Source of the DNA: Pygmaiobacter massiliensis
GTDB lineage: Bacteria > Bacillota > Clostridia > Oscillospirales > Ruminococcaceae
Assembly: GCF_900199435.1 (NCBI RefSeq)
Contig: NZ_OAML01000002.1
Coordinates: 310,001 to 374,000 of the forward strand
Length of the DNA stretch: 64,000 nt
Direction: 5' to 3'
Shown here: positions 44,291-52,900 of the stretch, one piece after another
Position numbering within the stretch: position 1 is the stretch's first letter
Layout of the letters: every line of letters starts with the position of its first letter
Notes under the pieces: model-generated
What the model saw: the letters and a program-made list of their open reading frames with translations, nothing else
Told to the model about the DNA's origin: nothing
The model's database searches: none
Position numbers and translations under genes: made by a program

Positions 44291-45532
44291 ATGAAGATTT
44301 ATCTCGCGCGCCAACCGGTTTACACCAAAAGCAGATCACTTTATGGATATGAACTTTTGTATCGCAACAGCGAGCAAAACTTTTTCCCTAATGTGAATGC
44401 AGATCTCGCTACACGCGAGCTTTCTTATAATGTTTTATCGGAATTCGACTTTTCGGCCCTTACCGGCGGGCATATGGGGCTGATTAATTTCACCAAAGAG
44501 GCTTTGTCTTCCGACCTCCCGATGCTGTTTCATCCGAGCAACCTGGTAATAGAAATTTTAGAGAATGTCATGCTGGACGATACTTTGGAAGAACGGTTGC
44601 GTTACTTGAAAAGTGAAAATTACATCTTGGCTTTGGATGATTTTGTAGATGACGGAACCTATGACAGCATTATTCCTTTGGTGGATATTATTAAGGTGGA
44701 ATACGGACTGCTGACTGATGCAAAGCGCCGGGAGATTGGACAAAAATACAAAGCAAGCAAACAGTTAATTGCCGAACGTATTGAAACTGAAGAAGATTTT
44801 AAAAGTGCGCTGCATGATGGCTACTCGCTTTTTCAAGGCTACTATTTTAGCCGCCCAACCGTTTTATCAAAATCGACTGTGAACATTGCTTCCTCCAGCT
44901 ATGCACAGTTGTGGAGAGAAGCTTCTAAAGAGTCTCCGGATTTTGATGTTTTGGCTGATATTATAAAAGCAGACGTTGCCCTTACATATAAACTATTTCG
45001 CTTAATCAATACCCCGCTGTTTTATCGCGGTAATCGCATTGCATCTATTAAACAGGCCCTTATTTTGCTTGGTATTAAAGAAACTAAGCGCTGGATTATG
45101 CTTTTACTGCTGCGCGATTTTTCTAAGCAAGAAAACGACCAAATTACGAAACAGGCGCTGACGCGGGCAGTTTTTATGGAAAAACTATTTGACTGCATGG
45201 GCCAAAGTTCGTTAGCCCAAACGGCCTACATGGTCGGCCTTTTTTCTTGCCTGGAAGTACTGATGGGAGAAGAAAATGCACTTTCTGCCCTTGCTTCGCT
45301 CGAAGTGGGGCCGGAAATTTCCGAGGCTTTGTTTAAAAAAGAAGGGATTCTGCACCAGGCCTTGGATTGCATCCAATGTTACGAAAAACAGCAATGGTCA
45401 ACCGTAGAGGCTTTCGCTTCGGCACAGCATCTAGAAGAGCAACTTATTCCGTCACTTTATGTACAAGCACTCTCTTATGCGGATGAAATATTTGCCGCGC
45501 AGCAAGCTATCCCCGAGGATAAGACGAATTAA
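44291..45532 (+). CDS. EAL-HDOD signalling protein (YuxH-like)
   Basis: A 413-residue protein with an N-terminal EAL-like domain (about residues 1-200) and a C-terminal HDOD domain (about 205-400). The EAL signature is changed to ELLYR (YGYELLYRN), and the glutamate-metal positions EILEN and DDFVDDG are only partly kept, so it may bind but probably does not cleave cyclic di-GMP. HDOD is shown by DVALTYKLFRLINTP and SIKQALILLGIKETKRW. Related proteins act in chemotaxis or stress signalling. AAGGAG is upstream. A chemoreceptor gene follows separately. Confidence 0.87.
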   Translation: MKIYLARQPVYTKSRSLYGYELLYRNSEQNFFPNVNADLATRELSYNVLSEFDFSALTGGHMGLINFTKEALSSDLPMLFHPSNLVIEILENVMLDDTLEERLRYLKSENYILALDDFVDDGTYDSIIPLVDIIKVEYGLLTDAKRREIGQKYKASKQLIAERIETEEDFKSALHDGYSLFQGYYFSRPTVLSKSTVNIASSSYAQLWREASKESPDFDVLADIIKADVALTYKLFRLINTPLFYRGNRIASIKQALILLGIKETKRWIMLLLLRDFSKQENDQITKQALTRAVFMEKLFDCMGQSSLAQTAYMVGLFSCLEVLMGEENALSALASLEVGPEISEALFKKEGILHQALDCIQCYEKQQWSTVEAFASAQHLEEQLIPSLYVQALSYADEIFAAQQAIPEDKTN

Positions 45533-45553
45533 CTCTACATTATTCTTAAATCC

Positions 45554-45588
45554 AAACAGACCGGCAGTATATTGCCGGTCTGTTTTTA
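45554..45588 (+). terminator. Terminator of the EAL-HDOD gene
   Basis: AAACAGACCGGCA pairs with TGCCGGTCTGTTT around a four-base loop, followed by TTTAT. Confidence 0.88.
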
Positions 45589-45810
45589 TAGCACCTTGCT
45601 GTGGTCTTTGGTAAATAGGCTCCAACGCTTTCTCTGCCAGCTTTCGACTGCATTCTGGTAACAAAAAAGAATAAAAATTTTATATAATTTGTATCATAAC
45701 ATTATATCTTGTAGATTTTTTTCTTTATGGATTATAGGATTTTTGCATCTTTAAAATTAATTTAATTTTTGAGCATTTCTTTATATTTGTATGATTTTAT
45801 TGTCGAAAAT

Positions 45811-45839
45811 TTGCTTTTTTGTTTGCATATTGGTATAAT
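45811..45839 (+). promoter_or_regulatory. Promoter of the second chemoreceptor
   Basis: TTGCTT (45811-45816) and TATAAT (45834-45839) are 17 bases apart, 30 bases before the ATG. This is a sigma-A type promoter rather than the sigma-D type often used for motility genes. Confidence 0.6.
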
Positions 45840-45869
45840 TTGTCAATAAGAATCAGATTGGAGAAAAGT

Positions 45870-47960
45870 ATGAAATCACTACAAAAAAAGTTAATTCTAC
45901 GTATTGTTTTAGTTATTCTCATCGTTTCTGTTGTAAGCCTGGGCGTAAGCACTGTTACCACTTACCAAGGCATGATTAGCAACGCAACCAACGACCTCGT
46001 TACCATGCGTGATTTGGGCGACATCGCGTTTTCGTCCAAAATTTCCAGCTTGAAAACACAGCTGTTCGAGCTGGCCGGCGTTGTACATGACGCTGCGGAT
46101 GCATTGCCAGCCGCTACAGAAGATACCGCTGTAGACGCGAACACTGTTCGTACGACTATGTTTGAAATGGCCAATATTGCCTCTAAAGATTACGGCTACC
46201 GCGCTATTGGTCTTGTATCTAGCGACGGCAGCGTATACAGTGCTGATGCCACTTTAAACGGTACTAACGTCGCCGGAAAAGACTATTTCACTCAAGCACA
46301 GAGTGGGCAGGTTTCTATTTCCACTACTGAAATCCCAGAAGGCAGCAATACTGCCGTTGTATATCTGTGCTCCTCGGTTGGTGATAGTGGCTATTACCTG
46401 CTGGCACAGCTCGAAGGCACCGTGCTGAGTGACGTGATTAAAACTGTAACAGTTGGCAAAAGCGGCAACCTTTTTGCAATTGATAAAACCGGTGCAATGA
46501 TTGCCAGCAAAAATGACGATTTGATCAATCAGCGTCAAAACTTTATTGAAAACTCTAAAACCGATAAAGCATGGGCTTCAGCTGCTACTGTATACCAGAA
46601 AATGGTAGAAGGTGGTACCGGTGTAGAGAACTATGTCTATAACGGAACCGAGCGTATTTGTGCATACGCACCGATTTCTGGCACCGACGGCTGGTCTTTC
46701 GGCGTAGTCGCTCCTCTGGGAGAAATGATTTCTGCAATGCGCACCTCCATTATCTTAATGGCAATCTCCTCAATCATTCTGCTGATTGGCGGTGTCTTCT
46801 TTGCAATCGCCATCGCAAAACAGATTGCAACCCCTATCGTTCATATTACAGAACGCGTGCGTCTGCTTGCACAGGGTGACCTTACCACCGAGGTACCGGA
46901 ATGCAAGTCCAAAGATGAGGTTGGGGTTCTCACCGACAGCGTACAGGAAATGGTGGAAACGCTCAGTGGTTATATTACTGACATTTCCAGCACTCTGGAG
47001 AGCATCGCAGAAGGCAACTTGAACCTTGATGTTAAAACGGCATTCAAGGGCGATTTCGTACAATTCGGTAGCTCTCTGAACGCCATTATCTCCTCTTTGA
47101 ACCACTCTTTTAGCACCATTGGCGAATCTGCCGAGCAGGTTTCTGGCGGCGCTGAACAGGTTGCAACCGGTGCCCAAGCGCTTTCTCAAGGCGCAACCGA
47201 GCAGGCAAGCTCGATTGAAGAGCTGGCTGCTGCGATTGATGACATTTCCAGCCATGTACAGGAAACTGCAAAAAATGCGCAGGATGCTGAAGCACGCACC
47301 CAAGAAGCAGAAGTCATCATTCGCGAGTGCAACCAACAGATGGATTCTCTAGTCAATGCAATCACTAATATTAATAACAGCTCTAGCGAAATCGGCAAAA
47401 TCATCAAAACCATTGAAGATATCGCTTTCCAGACCAATATTCTTGCTCTGAACGCCGCAGTAGAGGCAGCACGAGCCGGCGAGGCTGGTAAAGGTTTTGC
47501 TGTTGTTGCAGACGAAGTTCGCAATCTGGCTTCTAAGAGTGCCGAAGCAGCTAAGAACACTACCTTGCTGATTCAGAATTCGATTGAGGCAGTGCACGAG
47601 GGTACCTCTATTGCAGACACCACCTCTCAGACACTTGCAACCGTGGTGGAAAAATCTCTCGAAGCTGGCACGGCAGTTGCCCGCATTACCAAAGCAACTG
47701 AAGAGCAGGCTACCTCTCTTGCACAGTGCACCTTGGGAGTTGACCAGATCTCCGCAGTTGTACAGACCAACTCTGCTACCGCTGAAGAAAGCGCAGCTGC
47801 CAGCGAGGAGCTTTCTGCACAGGCCGAGGCTCTTAAAGAAATGCTGACCAGCTTCCAGCTCAAAGAGAAATCTTCGGACTTTGCTGACAATGCAAGAAAA
47901 GACCTCTTTGCTGAGGATGCAGTGGCAGCTATGTCCCGCAATGGAGCATCCAAATACTAA
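45870..47960 (+). CDS. Methyl-accepting chemotaxis protein with dCache-type sensor
   Basis: A 696-residue chemoreceptor. The first membrane segment is at residues 8-30, followed by an extracytoplasmic domain of about 250 residues with the Cache pattern [33 protein letters not shown] and [15 protein letters not shown]. The second membrane segment is near 292-315, then HAMP ([16 protein letters not shown]) and the signalling hairpin [22 protein letters not shown]. dCache receptors bind amino acids or other small molecules. ATG 45870 has TTGGAG upstream. It ends in a terminator. Confidence 0.94.
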   Translation: MKSLQKKLILRIVLVILIVSVVSLGVSTVTTYQGMISNATNDLVTMRDLGDIAFSSKISSLKTQLFELAGVVHDAADALPAATEDTAVDANTVRTTMFEMANIASKDYGYRAIGLVSSDGSVYSADATLNGTNVAGKDYFTQAQSGQVSISTTEIPEGSNTAVVYLCSSVGDSGYYLLAQLEGTVLSDVIKTVTVGKSGNLFAIDKTGAMIASKNDDLINQRQNFIENSKTDKAWASAATVYQKMVEGGTGVENYVYNGTERICAYAPISGTDGWSFGVVAPLGEMISAMRTSIILMAISSIILLIGGVFFAIAIAKQIATPIVHITERVRLLAQGDLTTEVPECKSKDEVGVLTDSVQEMVETLSGYITDISSTLESIAEGNLNLDVKTAFKGDFVQFGSSLNAIISSLNHSFSTIGESAEQVSGGAEQVATGAQALSQGATEQASSIEELAAAIDDISSHVQETAKNAQDAEARTQEAEVIIRECNQQMDSLVNAITNINNSSSEIGKIIKTIEDIAFQTNILALNAAVEAARAGEAGKGFAVVADEVRNLASKSAEAAKNTTLLIQNSIEAVHEGTSIADTTSQTLATVVEKSLEAGTAVARITKATEEQATSLAQCTLGVDQISAVVQTNSATAEESAAASEELSAQAEALKEMLTSFQLKEKSSDFADNARKDLFAEDAVAAMSRNGASKY

Positions 47961-47991
47961 AAAACTACTTCTCTCCCCTTCTAATAATAGT

Positions 47992-48028
47992 AAAATCGGC
48001 ATCTCTTTTTGAGGTGCCGATTTTCTTG
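47992..48028 (+). terminator. Terminator of the second chemoreceptor
   Basis: AAAATCGGCA (47992-48001) pairs with TGCCGATTTT (48015-48024), followed by CTTG. Confidence 0.8.
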
Positions 48029-48029
48029 T

Positions 48030-48395
48030 TTAATTTATCCACATCCACTGTAGCAACAACGTAAGCCTTTTTTGATTCAATCTCTGGTATTTGAGCATAG
48101 CAGCGGTGCCCCGATTGGACATCAAAGCACTTTCTTTTTACGCCTCACCTCTCTAAAGCATTATGTTCTTAGTGAGGTTTCGTCTTTATCTTCGCTGTTA
48201 TGGTGCGTTTACGCCTACACACCAATTCCTAATTCTCTACACGTACGTAGTTGAAGCTTAAACTAGCGCCGGAAACACGTTTCTGCACGCTGGCAAGTTA
48301 GCGATTAGCTGCACTTGCTCTGATTTTCCATTGCATCAAGCGGCTCTGCTTAGGCCTGTTTGCTGCTCTTTTCTTCTCGTTTCAATACTAAATAA
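48030..48395. other. Intergenic region, nothing recognised
   Basis: About 370 bases between the chemoreceptor terminator and the gltS terminator. No convincing reading frame, RNA gene or repeat is seen on either strand. Confidence 0.5.
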
Positions 48396-48430
48396 AAACC
48401 AAGCAGCCCGGTAAGCAAGCTTACCGGGCT
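48396..48430 (-). terminator. Terminator of gltS
   Basis: AGCCCGGTAAG (48405-48415) pairs with CTTACCGGGCT (48420-48430). On the minus strand GGTTTTTATTT follows. Confidence 0.85.
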
Positions 48431-48468
48431 GTTGGCCAACAACAAAAGGACTGGGATAGCGCTTTTAA

Positions 48469-49653
48469 TCAGGTAAATACGTTCACGAAGAAAGTAATGA
48501 TACCCGAGTTCACAAAGTCGATAAACAAGCTACCGACCAGGGGAACCACAAAGAAGGAACGGGGCGAAGGGCCATATTTGTTGGTAACGGTTTTCATGTT
48601 TGCCATCGCGTTTGCGGTAGCGCCCATGCCGAAGCCAACGCAGCCACTTGCCATAACTGCTGCATCGTAAGATTTGCCCATGAAGCGGAATACGATGAAG
48701 TAGCAGAACACTGCAATGAGGATAACCTGTGCGAAGAGCATAACGAGCATCGGGACTGCAAGGTCGACGAGCTCCCACAGTTTGAGGGTCATCATTGCCA
48801 TGGTGAGGTAGAGGTACAGTGCCACGTTACCGCTGATGTCAATTTCATTGGTGGGCAGCGGCTTTTTGATACCGTCGAAGAAGTTGCGGATGAGGCACGC
48901 TGCGAGCATGGAGCCTATGTAAGCAGGCAGAGTGACACCGAAAGAAGTGAAGATACCAGAAATGATGGAGCCAAGGCCCATTGCAACAAACAGTGCAGAG
49001 ATTGCTGCTACAAAGTGCGGGACTTCAGCAATACGGTCTTCGTTGTCGAGGGAGCCATAAGCATTGGCATCCTCGTTAGAAGGCTCAAGATGATGACGTT
49101 CGATAAGGCTACGGGCAAGAGGTCCACCAATGGCGCTGCCTGCCACGAGGCCGAAAGTTGCAGAAGCAATTGCAACGGTGGTTGCGCCGGTAACACCAAT
49201 GCCTTCAAGCATGGGGCCGAATGCGCCAGAAGTGCCGTGACCGCCAACCAGAGGAATGGAGCCGGTGCACAGGCCAAGCAGCGGGTTCAGGCCAAAGCCA
49301 GAAGCGATGCCAACGCTGACGACGTCCTGCAAAGCGCAGAGTACAGAGCAGATGATGAGGAACAGTACAACCTGCACGCCGCCTTTTTTGAGCAGCTTAA
49401 AGCTGGCAGTAAAGCCGACGCTGGTGAAGAACAGCATCATCATAACGGTTTGGAGTGTAGTATCGAACGTAAGGAAAACAAGGCCGGTGGAGCGAAGAAT
49501 CAATGCGAGTACCGCAAAGATAACACCACCGATGACCGGGGAGGGAATGCAGTATTTCTGCATAACGGGCATTTTTCTGCGGATAATCTCACCGAGATAA
49601 TACACAAAAACAGCGATCGCAACCGATAAGTACATGTTCAATGATATTTCCAT
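48469..49653 (-). CDS. gltS: Sodium/glutamate symporter GltS
   Basis: A 394-residue membrane protein of the ESS family. It starts MEISLNMYLSVAIAVFVYYLGE, and contains PSPVIGGVIFAV near residue 37, GSIPLVGGHGTSGAFGP near 131 and SGCVGFGMGATANAMANM near 340, all conserved in the two repeats of GltS. It imports glutamate with sodium. About eleven segments are predicted. GGAGG lies six bases before the ATG, and a long structured leader precedes it. The divergent GlnK/GlnL-like pair next door is a likely regulator. Confidence 0.94.
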   Translation of the reverse strand: MEISLNMYLSVAIAVFVYYLGEIIRRKMPVMQKYCIPSPVIGGVIFAVLALILRSTGLVFLTFDTTLQTVMMMLFFTSVGFTASFKLLKKGGVQVVLFLIICSVLCALQDVVSVGIASGFGLNPLLGLCTGSIPLVGGHGTSGAFGPMLEGIGVTGATTVAIASATFGLVAGSAIGGPLARSLIERHHLEPSNEDANAYGSLDNEDRIAEVPHFVAAISALFVAMGLGSIISGIFTSFGVTLPAYIGSMLAACLIRNFFDGIKKPLPTNEIDISGNVALYLYLTMAMMTLKLWELVDLAVPMLVMLFAQVILIAVFCYFIVFRFMGKSYDAAVMASGCVGFGMGATANAMANMKTVTNKYGPSPRSFFVVPLVGSLFIDFVNSGIITFFVNVFT

Positions 49654-50000
49654 ATGTATCCTCCTGACATACTTAAGGTAAGATGGTCTTTCACGTAGGT
49701 GCTACCAGCGAAGCGGAAAGACCCGTTCAAGTTCGCTGGAGCTGCGGCGGGCGCCGCCTTACATAATTTCTCCGGGTAACCGTCTGTTTTCGTCTGCTCT
49801 GCTTATGCGGTAGCAAAGCAGACTGAACAGAGCGGCCGCACATTCGCCGGGTTGACAACCCGGAGTGGCGAATGCTTTTTCCGGTCGGTTCGACAAAGAA
49901 TATCTTTTATCTCTGCTTCCGGAAGGTTGCCTTTTCACACAACACCCTAAATCCTCCCAGAGCTCTTGGTTGCATCAGAGCTCTGTTCGTTACCCAAATT
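49654..50000 (-). promoter_or_regulatory. Long structured gltS leader with possible H-type pseudoknot
   Basis: The minus strand between the divergent kinase and gltS can form several hairpins: a GCATTCGCC-type stem around 49850-49885, one pairing 49789-49799 with 49811-49821, and a GC-rich stem at 49745-49757. Close to the ribosome site are two perfect interleaved 8-bp helices, 49732-49739 with 49705-49712, and 49716-49723 with 49685-49692, the topology of an H-type pseudoknot. No T-run follows, so control of translation initiation rather than termination is more likely. I recognise no known riboswitch consensus. Confidence 0.45.
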
Positions 50001-50228
50001 ATCTTTTCTAGCATCATGAAAAAACAAATATCTTCATAAACCACGCTTGTCTTTTTTCGATTTTCCGCTTTGCATAATGTATAAATTTGGTTTTTGTGCT
50101 AAATCACCATAAATATTTTTGTTTTTCAAGATTTTATTAGGGACTTCATCTTGTCCTATTTTGTTTTATGAAGTAAACTTATAGATGTAGTAGCTTATCA
50201 AAAGCAATTTACAGGTAGGGAGCCCCGT

Positions 50229-51497
50229 ATGAACAGTATGCTAAAATTGAATTGGGTCAAAGATGCGCGTATGCGCACATTGCTCTGTGCCGCAGTGGTT
50301 GGCATGTCTGCCCCCTTCTATTTCACACCCCTTGATGGTGAATTTCGTCTATCGCTGGGCGTGCTTGTCATGGGCACCCTCGTACTGGCCTGGAATAAAG
50401 AACACGCTTTTGAGGTCTGTGCACTCTCCGGTTGTTTCACCATAGGAGTGCGTATCTTTTTGGACTTGATGTTCGGCCATTCCCTGCTCTCGTCCTTGCA
50501 GGACCATACAGCAACACTCGCCTTTTATCTGGTGTATGGCGGAATGTGTTCGGTTCTGCTTGTAAAAAACGACAGCACCGTAAAGCTGTTTTTAAAACTG
50601 GCTTTTGCCGATATGATAGGCAACATAACCGAATCTCTATTTCGTGTAGAGCTCTCCCCGAACATCTTGATTGCAATTGGAACAGCTGGCATCTTCCGTG
50701 CGCTGCTGTCTGTCGCTTTTTCTGAAGTATTTGCAGCTCACCGGCTTTATGTTTTGCAAAGCGAGCGGCAGCTGCGCTACGACCGTATTTGTCTGTTGCT
50801 TTCACAGGTGCGGGTAGAAAATTTTTATCTGCAAAAAACGACCACCGAAATTGACCGCATTATGCGCCTTAGTTTTGCACTGTACGATGCAAACCGAGAC
50901 AAACCCGAAGTGCGGGAGCAGGCGCTTGAAATATCGCGTTCTATCCATGAGGTAGGCAAAGATACCCGCCGGGTAAGGCAAGGCTTAGAGGCGATGATAA
51001 GCGGTGTTGAGCAGCAGCGCATGACACTGAGCGAAATCATACGCATCCTTTCAGAAAACACACAGCATATGCTGGAGCCGTTTCAAGGAAAGCTTACCGT
51101 AACCTTTGATGTAACAACTGACTTTTATGTAGGCCAGTGCTATGGCTTGCTTGCAGTGCTCAATAACCTTATTACAAACGCGTTGGATGCCTGCAACGGC
51201 TCCGGGCATGTAGAGATAACGGCAAGGTCCGAAAATGAACTGGCCACCTTTACTGTGCGGGATAACGGCAGCGGTATTGACCCGGAACTGCTTCCCTACA
51301 TATTTAACCCCGGTTTTACAACCAAGTTTGACAGCGAAACCGGCCATGCCTCTACCGGCATCGGCCTTAACCATGTACAAAATCTGGTGCAGCATTTGGG
51401 CGGCACTATCAATATTGAGTCTGAATGTGGCTCATATACACTTTTTACAATCACAATCCCCATCTCTTCGCTTTCTCAACAAACCTACAAAATTTAA
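50229..51497 (+). CDS. Sensor histidine kinase (GlnK-like)
   Basis: A 422-residue kinase with about six N-terminal membrane segments (residues 15-175) and no long extracellular loop, a coiled linker and a GHKL ATP domain: NNLITNALDACNGSG (N box), VRDNGSGIDPELL (G1), TGIGLNHVQNLV (G2). The phospho-histidine region is around SRSIHEVGKDTRRVRQGLE (about residues 237-255). Architecture and the partner regulator with YcbB domain resemble B. subtilis GlnK/GlnL, which respond to glutamine. The ATG has GTAGGGAGCC upstream. It is divergent from gltS. Confidence 0.85.
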   Translation: MNSMLKLNWVKDARMRTLLCAAVVGMSAPFYFTPLDGEFRLSLGVLVMGTLVLAWNKEHAFEVCALSGCFTIGVRIFLDLMFGHSLLSSLQDHTATLAFYLVYGGMCSVLLVKNDSTVKLFLKLAFADMIGNITESLFRVELSPNILIAIGTAGIFRALLSVAFSEVFAAHRLYVLQSERQLRYDRICLLLSQVRVENFYLQKTTTEIDRIMRLSFALYDANRDKPEVREQALEISRSIHEVGKDTRRVRQGLEAMISGVEQQRMTLSEIIRILSENTQHMLEPFQGKLTVTFDVTTDFYVGQCYGLLAVLNNLITNALDACNGSGHVEITARSENELATFTVRDNGSGIDPELLPYIFNPGFTTKFDSETGHASTGIGLNHVQNLVQHLGGTINIESECGSYTLFTITIPISSLSQQTYKI

Positions 51498-51508
51498 AGG
51501 AGACCGCT

Positions 51509-52369
51509 ATGCAAACCACAATAATGATTATTGACGATGACATCGCCATCCACAAAACGCTGGAGGTGTTGATTCGCAACAATAACCTTGGGACGGTAGT
51601 AAGTGCGCTGGATACCGGCGAAGATGCCGTTGATGAAATTTTATTTTACCGCCCCAATTTGGTGCTGATCGATCTACTGCTGCCAAAGATGGACGGCATT
51701 ACCATTATGGAGCAGGCTCGTCAACGCGGATACTCCGGTAAATTCATTATGATTTCTCAGGTAGAAGACGACTCGATGGTGGGAAGAGCTTACGAGTGTG
51801 GCGTAGAGTTTTACATTGGCAAACCGATTAATGCAATTGAGGCAGTTACGGTCATTCGCAACGTCACCTCACAAATCCGCCTAGAGCAGTCTCTGGCGCA
51901 AATTCAGTCTGCTGTTTCGATTCTGGATCCGCACTTCATTTCTGCACATAGCGAACCGCAACCCAGCCCTAACGAAAAAATCACTGCCATTTTTTCAGAC
52001 ATCGGCATTCTCGGCGCGGTCGGCAGCGAAGAGCTGCGTCGGTTGCTGTTAAAATTGTGCGCTCGTGGAAGCACAAATTTTGATCTTTCTGCGCTGTATG
52101 ACGAATTGCTTGAGGAAGACAATAAGAGCGGTGTAGCTCCCCGCAAAGCCTTGGAACAGCGTGTGCGCCGTACGATTCAAAAAGCACTTAGCACCCTGGC
52201 TGAACTTGGTTGCGATGATTACAGCAACAGCATTTTTAACGATTACAGTACCTTACTATTTGAGTTTTCTCAAGTACGGCAAGAAATGCGGCACATTCGT
52301 GACCCCAGAGCAGAACCCGGTAAAATTAATACCAAAAAGTTTTTTGCCGGTATGCTCGCGCGTCTGTAA
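51509..52369 (+). CDS. Response regulator with YcbB/GlnL-type output domain
   Basis: A 286-residue regulator. The receiver begins MQTTIMIIDDDIAIHKTL and has the phosphoacceptor aspartate in LVLIDLLLPKMDG and Lys in YIGKPI. The C-terminal half (from about residue 155; ITAIFSDIGILGAVGSEELRRLLL, RVRRTIQKALSTLAELG, INTKKFFAGML) matches the YcbB DNA-binding domain of GlnL. It follows the kinase after 11 bases with AAAGGAG. Likely targets are gltS on one side and the decarboxylase genes on the other (inference). A terminator follows. Confidence 0.88.
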   Translation: MQTTIMIIDDDIAIHKTLEVLIRNNNLGTVVSALDTGEDAVDEILFYRPNLVLIDLLLPKMDGITIMEQARQRGYSGKFIMISQVEDDSMVGRAYECGVEFYIGKPINAIEAVTVIRNVTSQIRLEQSLAQIQSAVSILDPHFISAHSEPQPSPNEKITAIFSDIGILGAVGSEELRRLLLKLCARGSTNFDLSALYDELLEEDNKSGVAPRKALEQRVRRTIQKALSTLAELGCDDYSNSIFNDYSTLLFEFSQVRQEMRHIRDPRAEPGKINTKKFFAGMLARL

Positions 52370-52410
52370 ACCGTGTCACTCACGCTTCAAATTCTGCTGC
52401 ATACATAAAC

Positions 52411-52446
52411 AAAGGCGTACCGCAAGCTTATGCGGTACGCCTTTTT
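52411..52446 (+). terminator. Terminator of the two-component pair
   Basis: AAAGGCGTACCGCA pairs with TGCGGTACGCCTTT around a short loop, followed by TTC. Confidence 0.88.
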
Positions 52447-52711
52447 CTATTCATTTTTGGCTTTCGAGGTACCTCGCATTGGGCATATCCGGCTTCTCTT
52501 CCTCTTTCCATTCCCGTTTTTAGACTCTCAGTGTTATAACCTTGATTGTTTTTTACGTAAAAAGTAATTTTAAAAACCAATCAGCAAAGCTCTGCGCGTC
52601 CGACCACCTATTTTGCAGACCTGTCCCCCGTTAGGATTTATTGGTGCCCGCTGAAAAAAGAAAAATGCAGCAAAAAAGGTTTGCATAAAAGCGAACCCTT
52701 ATTGCCGCATA
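52447..52711. other. Intergenic region between convergent units
   Basis: About 265 bases between two terminators. No convincing gene or structured element is seen on either strand. Confidence 0.5.
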
Positions 52712-52751
52712 AAATAAAAACACCGCCGCAAGCCCGCGGCGGTGTTTTTTT
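52712..52751 (-). terminator. Terminator of the decarboxylase unit
   Basis: ACACCGCCGC pairs with GCGGCGGTGT around AAGCCC. Both strands have T-runs, and it lies just after the 41-codon gene. Confidence 0.88.
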
Positions 52752-52762
52752 CAAAAGCTGGA

Positions 52763-52888
52763 TTACTTGTTTTTAAACATTGAATTCAGGCCGGAAATTG
52801 CGAGGCAAATCGCACCCATAACGATAAAAATGCCACACATACCCAATACCATTGCCTGCAAGGACTGACCAACTGCGAGCATATCCAT
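52763..52888 (-). CDS. 41-residue single-span membrane protein, OadG-like in position
   Basis: A short gene with AAGGAGG seven bases before its ATG (52888), encoding MDMLAVGQSLQAMVLGMCGI and then a hydrophobic stretch IFIVMGAICLAISGL before NSMFKNK. It begins 13 bases after the stop of the decarboxylase beta subunit and is followed directly by a terminator, so it is the last gene of that operon. Gamma subunits (OadG/GcdC region) of sodium-pump decarboxylases also begin with one membrane helix, but are usually 60-100 residues with a charged tail. This would be a minimal version. Function is inferred from position only. Confidence 0.7.
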   Translation of the reverse strand: MDMLAVGQSLQAMVLGMCGIFIVMGAICLAISGLNSMFKNK

Positions 52889-52900
52889 GATGATTCCTCC

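Noticed and set aside
49654-50000. The gltS leader as a glutamine (glnA/downstream-peptide) riboswitch or T-box.
   Set aside because: Neither the conserved CGUUCA/GGAAGUAGG elements nor a GGTGG-ACC T-box core is present.
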